Assembly (NCBI RefSeq): GCF_047718555.1
Contig: NZ_JBDNRK010000009.1
Coordinates: forward strand, 47,721-111,720
Length of the DNA stretch: 64,000 bases
Direction of reading: 5' to 3'
DNA from: Clostridium_I sp047718555
GTDB lineage: Bacteria; Bacillota; Clostridia; Clostridiales; Clostridiaceae
Part shown: piece by piece, positions 15,623-23,354 of the stretch
Position numbering within the stretch: position 1 is the stretch's first letter
Layout: each line of letters starts with the position of its first letter
Notes under the pieces: model-generated
Told to the model about the DNA's origin: nothing
Database searches by the model: none
The model's input: only the letters and a program-made list of their open reading frames with translations
Translations under genes and position numbers: made by a program

Positions 15623-17731
15623 TTATTCAGAAATCTTAAACTTTAATACTAGTTCATTAAGTCTATGGGAAAGCTTTGACAGTTGATTAGCTGTGTTACC
15701 AATCTCATCCATGGTAACAGCCTGCTCTTCTGCTGCAGCTGATACCTCTTCTGTAGCAGCCGCTGTTTGCTCAGATATAGAAGAGGTAGTTTTCATTTCT
15801 GAAACAGTACCTTGAGCAGTTTCAATCATTATTTCTGTAGCAGAATTTACATCACGTACAACAGAGAAAATATTGCTTATAGCTTTTTCAATATCCTCAA
15901 AATGAGTACCTGCTTGTGATGCAGTTTCCATACCACTAGTAATTTCCTCAGATCCAGCATTCATACTGTCAGTTATGGATGCAATTTGGCCTTGTATTCC
16001 ACTGATGAGCTTGGATATCTGATTAGCAGCAACAGCTGACTGTTCAGCAAGTGTTCTAACTTCATCTGCAACTACAGCAAAACCACGTCCCTGCTCTCCT
16101 GCACGGGCTGCTTCAATAGCAGCATTAAGAGCAAGTAAATTAGTCTGACTGGCAATATTGGTAATAACCTCAACAATTTTACCAATTTCTGATGATTTTG
16201 AAAGTAATAATTTACTCTCATTTAGGTTCTTTTCGTTATTTTCAACAATTATTTTCATACTGTATACTGCTTTATCTACAGCTTCGAAAGCTACAGCACT
16301 TATATTATGGGATTGCTCAGCAGTTTGAATCATATAGTTACATTTATCAGTAACCGCTTTGCTTGCTTCCTCCATTTCAATGGTCTTTTCAACGGATAAA
16401 CCTACCTGCCTTGATTGTTCAGTAGTATTTTCCGCCACAACTTGTATTGCCTTTGCAACTTCCTCTGTGACTTTACTGCTATCATCGCAGGAAATAGCAA
16501 GATTACTGGAAAGATTATTAACTTTTGTGGCTTCCGTACTTATATCTCCCACTATATTTCTCAAGGCTTCAATAGTATGGTTAAAAGCCCTAGCCAGACT
16601 TCCAATTTCGTCCTTGGATTTAATTTCTATAGAGCCGCTCAAATCTCCAGTGGACACCACTTCAGCAAACTTGTTAAGATGAATTAACGGTTTGATAAGA
16701 TGACTGGCAGCAAAGTAAATAGCTAATGATAAAATAGCAGTAGCTATAAAAGCTATTATTAACATAATTATAAGCAATTGATTTGCTCCAGCAAAAAGTT
16801 CATCCTCATATACTACATTAATGGATGTCCACCCAGCTATAGGTGCTCTTGCATAAAAAGCCATTTTTTTGTCTTTGCCTTCACCAAAACTAAATGTACC
16901 CGATTTATTAGCAGCAACAAGTTTACCAAGTTTGTTAAGCTCAGCATCATTAACTGTACTGATTTTTTCTTTCATTGCCCAATCTTTGTTTGGATGTACA
17001 ATAAAAGTTCCATCATTGGCCAATAATATTCCATAGCCTTTTTTGCCATATTTTTCATTATCGACTATCTGCTGCACAGCCTCTATTGCCAAACTTGCAC
17101 CAGCCCCTGCTACAACTTTGCCCTGGTCATTTTTTTGCCATGCAACCATCATTACCACATTTCTTCCATAGGCTTGAGAATATGTAGGTTTGAATATAGC
17201 ATCATAGGGTATACCATTGGTCTTGGAATATCTTTCCGCAGCTTCCTCTGCAGCCGCTTTAGCCCAAGGGTCAGTTCTAAATTGTCCATCTTTAGCATTA
17301 TAATATCTTGCTGTAAGTTTACTTAAACTATTAGGATCACTCCACTCATTTGGTTCTAAAGAATTTAAAATATGTAAAGCTGCATATTGATTAGTATATG
17401 TAGTATTGACAAATTTCCAACGCGCTAAATTTAACTCATCCACAAGTTTTATTGAATCACTATTACTTTTAAGATCAAGAGTAGGATTAGTATCCAAAAT
17501 GCGTTTTATCATAGGATTTTGAACAGTCTCCTGAACCTCTGCAAGTCTTCCTGTTAACCAAGTATTAATATGATTTGTAGCTTCATTTGTTCTAAGTGAC
17601 ATTGAATTGACTAATTCAGTTTCCATTACTTTTCTAAACTGAACATATGCTACTGAAGTTAGTATCAATAATCCTGCTATAACCAATGGCAAAATTACAG
17701 CAATTAATTTAGTTTTAAAAGACATTTTCAT
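15623..17731 (-). CDS. Methyl-accepting chemotaxis protein, dCache sensor
   Basis: The protein has 702 residues from MKMSFKTKLIAVILPLV; AAGGAG precedes this ATG by 10 bases, whereas an upstream ATG at 17773 lacks a site. TM1 is at about residues 7-27. An extracellular double-Cache domain (about 30-310) contains the typical WAKAAAEEAAERYSKTNGIPYDAIFKPTYSQAYGRNVVM and YGILLANDGTFIVHPNKDW stretches. TM2 (about 320-345) leads to HAMP (SHLIKPLIHLNKFAEVVSTGDLSG) and the cytoplasmic signalling domain with the invariant hairpin ALNAAIEAARAGEQGRGFAVVADEVRTLAEQS. It signals to CheA/CheW. dCache receptors often bind amino acids or carboxylates; the ligand is not determined here. It stands alone, without che genes nearby. 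Confidence 0.96.
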   Translation of the reverse strand: MKMSFKTKLIAVILPLVIAGLLILTSVAYVQFRKVMETELVNSMSLRTNEATNHINTWLTGRLAEVQETVQNPMIKRILDTNPTLDLKSNSDSIKLVDELNLARWKFVNTTYTNQYAALHILNSLEPNEWSDPNSLSKLTARYYNAKDGQFRTDPWAKAAAEEAAERYSKTNGIPYDAIFKPTYSQAYGRNVVMMVAWQKNDQGKVVAGAGASLAIEAVQQIVDNEKYGKKGYGILLANDGTFIVHPNKDWAMKEKISTVNDAELNKLGKLVAANKSGTFSFGEGKDKKMAFYARAPIAGWTSINVVYEDELFAGANQLLIIMLIIAFIATAILSLAIYFAASHLIKPLIHLNKFAEVVSTGDLSGSIEIKSKDEIGSLARAFNHTIEALRNIVGDISTEATKVNNLSSNLAISCDDSSKVTEEVAKAIQVVAENTTEQSRQVGLSVEKTIEMEEASKAVTDKCNYMIQTAEQSHNISAVAFEAVDKAVYSMKIIVENNEKNLNESKLLLSKSSEIGKIVEVITNIASQTNLLALNAAIEAARAGEQGRGFAVVADEVRTLAEQSAVAANQISKLISGIQGQIASITDSMNAGSEEITSGMETASQAGTHFEDIEKAISNIFSVVRDVNSATEIMIETAQGTVSEMKTTSSISEQTAAATEEVSAAAEEQAVTMDEIGNTANQLSKLSHRLNELVLKFKISE

Positions 17732-17820
17732 AAATTTTGATCTCCTTATATAAATGAATAAAATATAGAACACTTCTATATTTTACTCATTTCCTATGCT
17801 TTTGTTTTTTTACTATTGAA

Positions 17821-18017
17821 GCAAGTTCTTAATTCAGGTGGGGATTCTTTTACCCCATCTGAATTTTAGAACTGCAAATGCATGGCTTACTTGGCGTTGA
17901 ACTCCCACTTGAAGAAAAGTAGAGAACCCAAATTTTAATTTGGTGTGAATCACTTTCACAGAGTGCGTGGGAGACTTACGCCAAGTTAGTCAGGTTAAAA
18001 TTTCGAACTATAACCTG
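17821..18017. repeat. Tandem hairpin region R3, related to R2
   Basis: Three consecutive folds fill this gap. First, a long stem-loop at 17821-17874 with GGTGGGG/CCCCATC at its tip. Second, a branched stem CTTACTTGGCG (17886-17896) with CGCCAAGTTAG (17979-17989), continued by ACTCCCAC/GTGGGAG and enclosing CCAAAT/ATTTGG and CACT/AGTG hairpins. Third, CAGGTTA/TAACCTG at 17991-18017. The 15-mer CTTTCACAGAGTGCG (17953-17967) recurs exactly in R2 at 20469-20483. It is non-coding; the function is unknown. Confidence 0.65.
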
Positions 18018-18077
18018 CATAATAGATAAGTGTATAATTTATACTAAATCAAGCTCAAAATTTTTTTAATTTCTTGA

Positions 18078-18815
18078 CTAATATTTTTGAAATTCACCAT
18101 TGTAAAGCCATACATGCTTTAAATCATCCCTATTATTATCAAAAGTCTCTCGATCTCTCATCTTTTTTGCCGGTATTCCTGCCACTAATGTATTTGATTC
18201 AACGCTTTTATTCAATAAAGAACAAGCAGCAACTATAGACTGTTCTCCAATTGTTACACCTGGTAATATAGTTGAATTTGAATATATTTTAGCATAATCT
18301 TTTATTATTACAGGCGCATAGCTTCTAAGGGAATGGTCATGCTCTGCGTGAGAGTGAGTAAATATTGTTACTCCTTCTCCTATACCTACTGAATTTCCAA
18401 CTATCAAACCACCTTTACCATCTATAAGTGTTCCTTTATTTATAAAAACATCATCACCCATTTCAATATTATCTGGTACATTAAAACGAACATTTTCTTC
18501 AGCTATAAAATTATTTCCACAGGACTTAAATAATTTACTTGCTAATATGGCTCTAAATGGAATAGCAAAGTTTGCTATAAGACACATAGGTGACTTATCC
18601 AATACATCCCATAAAAAATGTAAATATCTCTTTTCATCCGAAAAACCTATCTCCTTATTTCTAGGTAAATAATCTCCATACAATTTAATTTCTTCTATGA
18701 TTTCAAAAGGAAAAGAACATTTTAAAACATTTAAAATATGTATTACACCGTCTTTATTTATACCCCTCTCAACAATATTTTCCATTTGTATCAATAAATC
18801 ATCTATTTTACTCAT
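18078..18815 (-). CDS. Left-handed beta-helix acyltransferase (CatB/maltose acetyltransferase-like)
   Basis: The protein has 245 residues. A helical N-terminus (1-90) is followed by hexapeptide repeats from about 95 to 215 (IEMGDDVFINKGTLIDGKGGLIVGNSVGIGEGVTIFTHSH). THSHAEHDHS carries the probable catalytic histidine. The segment ends with VAGIPAKKMRDR, as in galactoside and xenobiotic acetyltransferases. It probably transfers an acetyl or other acyl group from acyl-CoA to a hydroxyl or amine acceptor, possibly a surface sugar; the acceptor is unknown. The ribosome binding site AGAGG touches the chosen ATG, so the true start may differ by a few codons. It lies 99 bp after ldh on the same strand; co-transcription is possible but not proven. 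Confidence 0.85.
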   Translation of the reverse strand: MSKIDDLLIQMENIVERGINKDGVIHILNVLKCSFPFEIIEEIKLYGDYLPRNKEIGFSDEKRYLHFLWDVLDKSPMCLIANFAIPFRAILASKLFKSCGNNFIAEENVRFNVPDNIEMGDDVFINKGTLIDGKGGLIVGNSVGIGEGVTIFTHSHAEHDHSLRSYAPVIIKDYAKIYSNSTILPGVTIGEQSIVAACSLLNKSVESNTLVAGIPAKKMRDRETFDNNRDDLKHVWLYNGEFQKY

Positions 18816-18902
18816 CCTCTATTTATGATTATTAAAATCGTAAGAAAAATAATCATTTCCCCCCTTATTATAAATTTATTAATATTTACGATTTTATTAA
18901 AG

Positions 18903-18921
18903 CTTAAGGCATATTCAAATA
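18903..18921. repeat. Solo end of the MITE-like repeat at the ldh 3' end
   Basis: The 19-mer starting CTTAAGGCATATTCAAATA is identical to 63946-63964 and to the first 15 bases of the element at 57523. It supplies the ldh stop codon (TGA, minus strand, 18915-18917), so the ldh C-terminus may have been set by insertion or deletion of this element. Confidence 0.5.
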
Positions 18922-19850
18922 CTTAAATCTGAAATAATGCTTTTTAATGAATTAGCAGATACTTGAAGTTTTTTTATTTCATTTGTATCTAAAGGAATAT
19001 CTATTACTTTTTCTATGCCTGAAGAATTTATGATGGTTGGAAGTGATATACATACATCATTAATTCCATACTGACCTGTTAAATAAGTTGATACTGTACG
19101 CACTGAATTCTGATTTCTAACAACTGTTTCTACTATGGTTCTTACTGCCACAGCTATTCCATAATAAGTTGAACCTTTTTTTTCTATTATTTTATATGCA
19201 GAATCTACTACTTCTTTATGTATTATATCTCTTATTTTTTCAATTTTGTGATCTTTACTCAAAAACCTTTCCATATCTACACCTAAAATATTTACTGCAC
19301 TCCATACAGGTACAGAACTATCTCCATGCTCACCAATTATATAGGCGCATATATCTCTGCTGTCTACATTAATGTATTCACTTATTAAAAATTTAAATCT
19401 AGAAGTATCTAAAATTGTTCCAGAACCTATTATCTTTTTTGATTCAACTCCAATCAACTTATTTGCTACAAAAGTTAAAATATCTACTGGATTGCTAACT
19501 ATTAAAATAATTGAATCTTTGCAATAATCTTTAATCTCGTTTATTATAGATTTCATTATATCTGCATTACGCTGAGTAAGATTTAATCTTGATTCTCCTG
19601 GTTTTTGAACAGTTCCAGCAGTTATAATAATAATCTTAGAGTCAGCACAATCACAGTATTTTCCCGCCTTTACTTTTATAGGCATTATAGAGGGCATACA
19701 ATGATTTAAATCCATGGCTTCACCCTCAGCCTTTTCCATGTTCATATCCACTAATACAATATCTGTTACTAATGAACTTAACATTAAAGTATGTGCTATA
19801 GATGAACCTACAAGTCCAGTGCCAATAATTGATATTTTTGTTTTAAACAT
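18915..19850 (-). CDS. ldh: L-lactate dehydrogenase
   Basis: The protein has 311 residues, with GGAGGG before the ATG. The NAD-binding loop is GTGLVGSS (residues 10-17). Substrate-pocket residues are Q82 in TVQKPGESR, which marks lactate rather than malate dehydrogenase, R88, D148/R151 in LDTSRF, and catalytic H175 in GEHGDS. It reduces pyruvate to L-lactate with NADH, regenerating NAD in fermentation. A c-di-GMP-I riboswitch followed by a terminator hairpin lies between the promoter region and the start codon, so expression should respond to the second messenger. The stop codon lies inside a repeat end, which makes the protein slightly short at the C-terminus compared with the usual 313-317 residues. 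Confidence 0.95.
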   Translation of the reverse strand: MFKTKISIIGTGLVGSSIAHTLMLSSLVTDIVLVDMNMEKAEGEAMDLNHCMPSIMPIKVKAGKYCDCADSKIIIITAGTVQKPGESRLNLTQRNADIMKSIINEIKDYCKDSIILIVSNPVDILTFVANKLIGVESKKIIGSGTILDTSRFKFLISEYINVDSRDICAYIIGEHGDSSVPVWSAVNILGVDMERFLSKDHKIEKIRDIIHKEVVDSAYKIIEKKGSTYYGIAVAVRTIVETVVRNQNSVRTVSTYLTGQYGINDVCISLPTIINSSGIEKVIDIPLDTNEIKKLQVSANSLKSIISDLSI

Positions 19851-19920
19851 AACTTCCCTCCATTAATCTACTTTTAATTTATACTATAATAATTTCTTAT
19901 AATATCTTTAAAAAAATGCT

Positions 19921-19952
19921 AAATTAAAAGGTGCCCATAAATTATAGGCACC
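19921..19952 (-). terminator. Riboswitch expression-platform terminator upstream of ldh
   Basis: GGTGCC (minus strand 19952-19947) pairs with GGCACC (19935-19930) around an 11-base loop and is followed by TTTTAATTT. It lies about 40 bases after the riboswitch aptamer and 70 bases before ldh, the expected place for ligand-controlled termination. Confidence 0.8.
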
Positions 19953-19989
19953 AAATTACAAACAAGAATACAAATTATTGTTATAACCA

Positions 19990-20076
19990 TATTTTGGCAA
20001 CCTGACAATCATAGAAAACATAATCTTCTTTAGACTCATGGCTTTGCGACCTCACCTTTCAGTAAGTGTGCTATTT
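19990..20076 (-). ncRNA. c-di-GMP-I riboswitch (GEMM) upstream of ldh
   Basis: Read on the minus strand, the aptamer shows a stem CTTACT/GGTGAG capped by a GAAA tetraloop, then the hallmark GTCGCAAAGCC, then GTCTAAAG...CTATGA forming the tetraloop receptor side, and finally GTCAGGTTGCC closing the fold. These are the conserved parts of GEMM-I aptamers. The P1 pairing (GCA/TGC) is shorter than usual. A terminator hairpin follows at 19921-19952. The ligand is most likely c-di-GMP; a related dinucleotide (3',3'-cGAMP) variant cannot be excluded by eye. Whether it is an on- or off-switch is not decided, because the alternative pairing was not modelled. Confidence 0.85.
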
Positions 20077-20272
20077 TCATTATAAATTTTCATATTTGTG
20101 TATAAATAGTATTATTTTTTATATTATTACATTTATTAAGGTAAAATTCAACATATTAAGCCAAATTTTTTTAGATATTGTTAAAATATTCTTATTTATC
20201 TTTATTTTCGTGTTATAAATAAAATACTTAACTTATAATTTATAAAAATCTTAAAATTATTATCATACTATA

Positions 20273-20318
20273 AAAAAGGATATAGAATCTTTTTTAATAA
20301 AAGTTCCATATCCTTTTT
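20273..20318. terminator. Bidirectional terminator between VOC gene and ldh leader
   Basis: The 15-base arms (AAAAAGGATATAGAA at 20273-20287, TTCCATATCCTTTTT at 20304-20318) pair with a single wobble, and both flanks are A- or T-rich. It isolates the ldh riboswitch leader from the VOC gene upstream. Confidence 0.75.
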
Positions 20319-20339
20319 AACTTTAAAAACTTTTCATAA

Positions 20340-20518
20340 ACAGATTTCTAAGTATCGGTATTTTCGATACTTAGAAATCGTTGTGCTTCAGGGTAAATCG
20401 TTATCCAGGGACGTAGCAGACCTTATCTCCCACTTTGATAGAAAAGCAATTTATTTTGTATTTGGCCGCTTTCACAGAGTGCGATGGGAGTATTAAACAT
20501 GGTCGTCATGGGATAAAA
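20340..20518. repeat. Structured intergenic repeat, copy R2
   Basis: This copy matches R1 (15362-15500). Here the first stem is perfect (TTTCTAAGTATCG/CGATACTTAGAAA, 13 bp). Compared with R1 it carries 39 further bases at 20444-20482 that can form two small hairpins, one including the CTTTCACAGAGTGCG word shared with R3. The terminal hairpin is CATG-GTCGT-CATG, against GATG-GTAGT-CATC in R1, a compensatory change. It ends exactly at the VOC gene stop. Confidence 0.7.
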
Positions 20519-20947
20519 TTATGCAGTAGCTTGTCCATCATTATAGTTAAGTTGCCAGTCAATTCCAAACTTATCTGTTACACTACCATAACATTTACTC
20601 CAAAATGTTTCTTGAAGTTCCATACCTACAGTACCGCCTTCTTTCAGCTTATTAAATAAAGATTTTATTTCGTCTATGTTCTTACTGCTTATTGTAAGAC
20701 TTATATTGTTTCCTGCAGTGAAAGGCATACCAGGGAAAACATCAGAAAACATAACATTACTTCCATCAATATTAAGAGTTGTATACATAACTAAGCTTTT
20801 TGCTTCATCTGGAATAGGAAATTTTGGGTCAGGTGGTGTATCTCCAAAGGACATAATTTGTGGTTTTTCTGTTTCAAAAACCTCTGCGTAAAACTCTACT
20901 GCTTCACGGCAATTTCCATTAAAATTAATAAACACATCAACAGCCAT
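20519..20947 (-). CDS. VOC family (PhnB-like) protein
   Basis: The protein has 142 residues. It is a PhnB-type member of the vicinal-oxygen-chelate superfamily: VFINFNGNCREAVEFYAEVFETEKPQIMSFGD at the N-terminus, MFSDVFPGMPFTAGNNISLTI in the middle and FWSKCYGSVTDKFGIDWQLNY at the end. This group is often annotated as 3-demethylubiquinone methyltransferase-like, but that label is not supported by function. Metal ligands typical of glyoxalase are incomplete, so catalysis is uncertain. It is cytosolic and a single gene. A 34-bp perfect palindrome lies 19 bp upstream of the start and is a likely operator. Confidence 0.9.
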   Translation of the reverse strand: MAVDVFINFNGNCREAVEFYAEVFETEKPQIMSFGDTPPDPKFPIPDEAKSLVMYTTLNIDGSNVMFSDVFPGMPFTAGNNISLTISSKNIDEIKSLFNKLKEGGTVGMELQETFWSKCYGSVTDKFGIDWQLNYNDGQATA

Positions 20948-20966
20948 CCTTATTCATCCCCTTAGT

Positions 20967-21000
20967 TTAAATTAAATCATTTGCAAATGATTTAATTTAA
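20967..21000. promoter_or_regulatory. 34-bp perfect palindrome, probable operator
   Basis: The sequence is symmetric about ATTTGCAAAT, with AAATCATTTGCAAATGATTT at its core and TTAAATT flanks. Zero loop makes a terminator hairpin less likely than a dimeric repressor site. It is placed between the VOC start (20947) and the DUF1540 gene stop (21036). Confidence 0.55.
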
Positions 21001-21035
21001 TTCTATCATCTATTTCTAAATACTTAAATATAATT

Positions 21036-21401
21036 TTAAAAATTACCTTCAATAAAAGTTTCACACTCAGTACATTGCTTACTGTGACAGTTTGTTCCAT
21101 ATATCTGCACATTTAAAGCAACACATTCCCCACGAAAATTATATCCGCATTTATGTATTTCACAAGTTACTTTTGGACTCATTACTATAGAATTTTTGTT
21201 GAAAATCTGTCTTACTTCGCCTATTATATTCATATTAAGCATACTTGCTAATGCACTTCTCAGTGTTCTGTCTGAAAAAGTCTCACAATAGTTTTTATTA
21301 TTTGAATTTATATCTTTACCTTCTATATGTATAATCCTAGCTGTACATAATCCATCAATGTTATTTAAGCAATTTACAGCACTGCATATTAATTTCGCCA
21401 T
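21036..21401 (-). CDS. Protein with two DUF1540 cysteine-rich units
   Basis: The protein has 121 residues from MAKLICSAVNC; GGAGTGAT lies 7 bases upstream of this ATG, while the upstream ATG in the same frame has no site. Two DUF1540-type units are visible: the first around ICSAVNCLNNIDGLCTARIIHIEG...NYCETF, the second around VTCEIHKCGYNFRGECVALNVQIYG...CTECETF. Each has four to five cysteines spaced for a small metal or disulfide knot. DUF1540 proteins are common in spore-formers; their role is unknown. The unit is monocistronic. Confidence 0.87.
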   Translation of the reverse strand: MAKLICSAVNCLNNIDGLCTARIIHIEGKDINSNNKNYCETFSDRTLRSALASMLNMNIIGEVRQIFNKNSIVMSPKVTCEIHKCGYNFRGECVALNVQIYGTNCHSKQCTECETFIEGNF

Positions 21402-21571
21402 AATAATATCACTCCTACCATCACATTTCTCCATGATCCTAAAATCTATTTCCAATGAATATTTTTCTTACTTATGTTATTCACAATCTAGCAAATTATA
21501 TCAATGCCTTAGTCATCAGATAAGCTTATCTTTTCACATTAGAATAAAAATATTCAAAAAATAAAAAAAGC

Positions 21572-21588
21572 GCACCTTAAAAAGGTGC
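21572..21588 (-). terminator. Hairpin terminator, minus strand
   Basis: GCACCTT (21572-21578) and AAGGTGC (21582-21588) form a tight hairpin. On the minus strand it is followed by GCTTTTTTTATTTTTTG. It is a second terminator below pyk, preventing read-through into the DUF1540 gene. Confidence 0.75.
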
Positions 21589-21727
21589 AAAAAGAATCAG
21601 TTGCCAAATTTTCGATACTCCAATATATTTTAACATCTTATTATTTTAACCACAATATGTAATATTATTCATATTGTAAATTTTTATTTACTATCTCCCT
21701 ATGATTTTCCAAATAAGATACATTAAA

Positions 21728-21775
21728 GAAAAAAAGAACACTATCAATTTTAAAATTAATAATGTTCTTCTTTTT
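21728..21775. terminator. Bidirectional terminator below pyk
   Basis: Long arms around AAAAAAGAACACTAT and ATAATGTTCTTCTTTT pair with few mismatches, with A/T-rich flanks on both strands. It lies about 80 bp after the pyk stop. Confidence 0.7.
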
Positions 21776-21803
21776 AATAATATATTTAAATATGTATCTG
21801 GAT

Positions 21804-21843
21804 AATTCATTTAAAGTCAGTGGAAGTAGAAACTCCCACTAAA
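21804..21843. repeat. GTGGGA/TCCCAC palindromic repeat, copy H1
   Basis: The block resembles H2 (47574-47625) and H3 (59552-59590): AATTCAT, a variable stem, AGTGG, then an A-rich loop and ACTCCCACTA. The left arm has lost one G. It lies between the pyk stop and its terminator. Confidence 0.55.
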
Positions 21844-21856
21844 CAAAAGCTAATAA

Positions 21857-23287
21857 TTATTTTTCAGATCCAACTACATGAACTTTTAAAAGATTTGTGC
21901 TTCCTGTATTTTGAACAGGTACCCCTGCTGCTACTACAACTAAATCTCCATCTTTAACATAGTTGTATTCTTTAGCTGCTTCTACAGATCTAACTATTAA
22001 TTCATCTGTTGATTCAACTTTTTCAGCTACTATTGGAGATACTCCCCAGCTTAATGCAAGAGATCTAGCAACTTTTTCTTTTGGTGTTACTGCAATTACA
22101 GGAGCTTCTGATCTATATTTTGCAACCATTCTTGCTGTATTTCCAGTTTGAGTAGCAGTAACTATTGCAGCTGCATTAAGTTCTGCAGCTGTTTCGCTAG
22201 CAGCAAGGCTTATTGCATTTGCTATATTTTTAACTGAATTTTCTTTTCTCTTTGCAAGTATTTCTTTGTAGTTTAATTGTTTTTCTGCTGCTTGAGCAAT
22301 TCTAGCCATAGTTTGTGCAGCTTCTACTGGATATGATCCATTAGCACTTTCACCACTTAACATTATAGCATCTGTACCATCAAATATTGCATTTGCTATA
22401 TCTGATGCTTCTGCTCTTGTAGGTCTTGGGTTTCTTATCATTGAGTCAAGCATTTGAGTTGCAGTGATAACTGGTTTGCCTAATTTATTACATTTTCCAA
22501 TAATCATTTTTTGAGTTAATGGAACTAATTCTATAGGAATTTCAACTCCCATGTCTCCTCTTGCTACCATTATTCCATCAGAAGCTTCGATAATTTCATC
22601 TATATTATCTACACCCTCTTGGTTTTCTATTTTTGAGAAGATTTGTATATGGCTTCCACCATTTTCTTGAAGTACTTTTCTTATTGCAATTACATCATCT
22701 GCTTTTCTTATAAATGAAGCTGCTACTGCATCAACTTCTTGTTCACATCCAAATATAAGATCAGATTTATCCTTGTCTGTCATAGCTGGAAGTTTTATTG
22801 AAACATTAGGTACATTAACACCTTTGTGACTTCCTACAAGTCCTGTATTAGCTACTGTGCAGTGAATATCTGTACCTTCAACTGCTTCAACAGTTAATCC
22901 AACAAGACCATCATCAATTAATATAGTATTTCCTGGCACAACATCTTTATATAAGTTTGTGTAAGTAATGGAACATTTTGTTGCATCTCCAAGAACTTCT
23001 TCTCCACAAATTACTGTGAATTTAGCTCCCTTTTGAAGTTCAAGTTTTCCACCATCAAAATTATGTGTTCTTATTTCTGGACCTTTTGTATCAAGTATTA
23101 TTGCTATTGGCTTATTGTATTTTTCTCTTAATTTTTTGATAAGATCCATTCTAATCTTATGTTCAGGGTGGTCACCATGTGAGAAATTATGTCTTGATGC
23201 ACTCATTCCTGCTTCGATTAATTTAGATACAACCTCTTCAGTTTCACTTGCTGGTCCTACGGTAAAGATCATTTTAGTCTTTTGCAT
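21857..23287 (-). CDS. pyk: Pyruvate kinase
   Basis: The protein has 476 residues, with AAGGAG before the ATG. The barrel opens TVGPASETEEVVSKLIEAGM and has the substrate-binding R-x-N-F-S-H-G motif (SRHNFSHGDHPEH; the S-A-S-R-H variant replaces the commoner N-V-A-R-L). K and metal ligands lie in FSKIENQEGV and VARGDMGVEIP, and the signature MLDSMIRNPRPTRAEASDIANAI is complete. The C-terminal allosteric domain is present, but there is no extra PEP-utiliser domain as in Bacillus. It makes pyruvate and ATP from PEP and ADP. It lies 67 bp below pfkA on the same strand, the standard clostridial glycolytic pair. Confidence 0.98.
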   Translation of the reverse strand: MQKTKMIFTVGPASETEEVVSKLIEAGMSASRHNFSHGDHPEHKIRMDLIKKLREKYNKPIAIILDTKGPEIRTHNFDGGKLELQKGAKFTVICGEEVLGDATKCSITYTNLYKDVVPGNTILIDDGLVGLTVEAVEGTDIHCTVANTGLVGSHKGVNVPNVSIKLPAMTDKDKSDLIFGCEQEVDAVAASFIRKADDVIAIRKVLQENGGSHIQIFSKIENQEGVDNIDEIIEASDGIMVARGDMGVEIPIELVPLTQKMIIGKCNKLGKPVITATQMLDSMIRNPRPTRAEASDIANAIFDGTDAIMLSGESANGSYPVEAAQTMARIAQAAEKQLNYKEILAKRKENSVKNIANAISLAASETAAELNAAAIVTATQTGNTARMVAKYRSEAPVIAVTPKEKVARSLALSWGVSPIVAEKVESTDELIVRSVEAAKEYNYVKDGDLVVVAAGVPVQNTGSTNLLKVHVVGSEK

Positions 23288-23354
23288 TGTTTAACTCTCC
23301 TTATACTTTAAAATTCTAGTTTTATATTATATATATATTATATTTTAATGAAAG

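Noticed and set aside
17774..18077. Possible c-di-GMP riboswitch before the chemotaxis receptor
   Set aside because: Chemotaxis receptors often have GEMM leaders, but no CGCAAAGCC-type motif is present; the stems there belong to R3.
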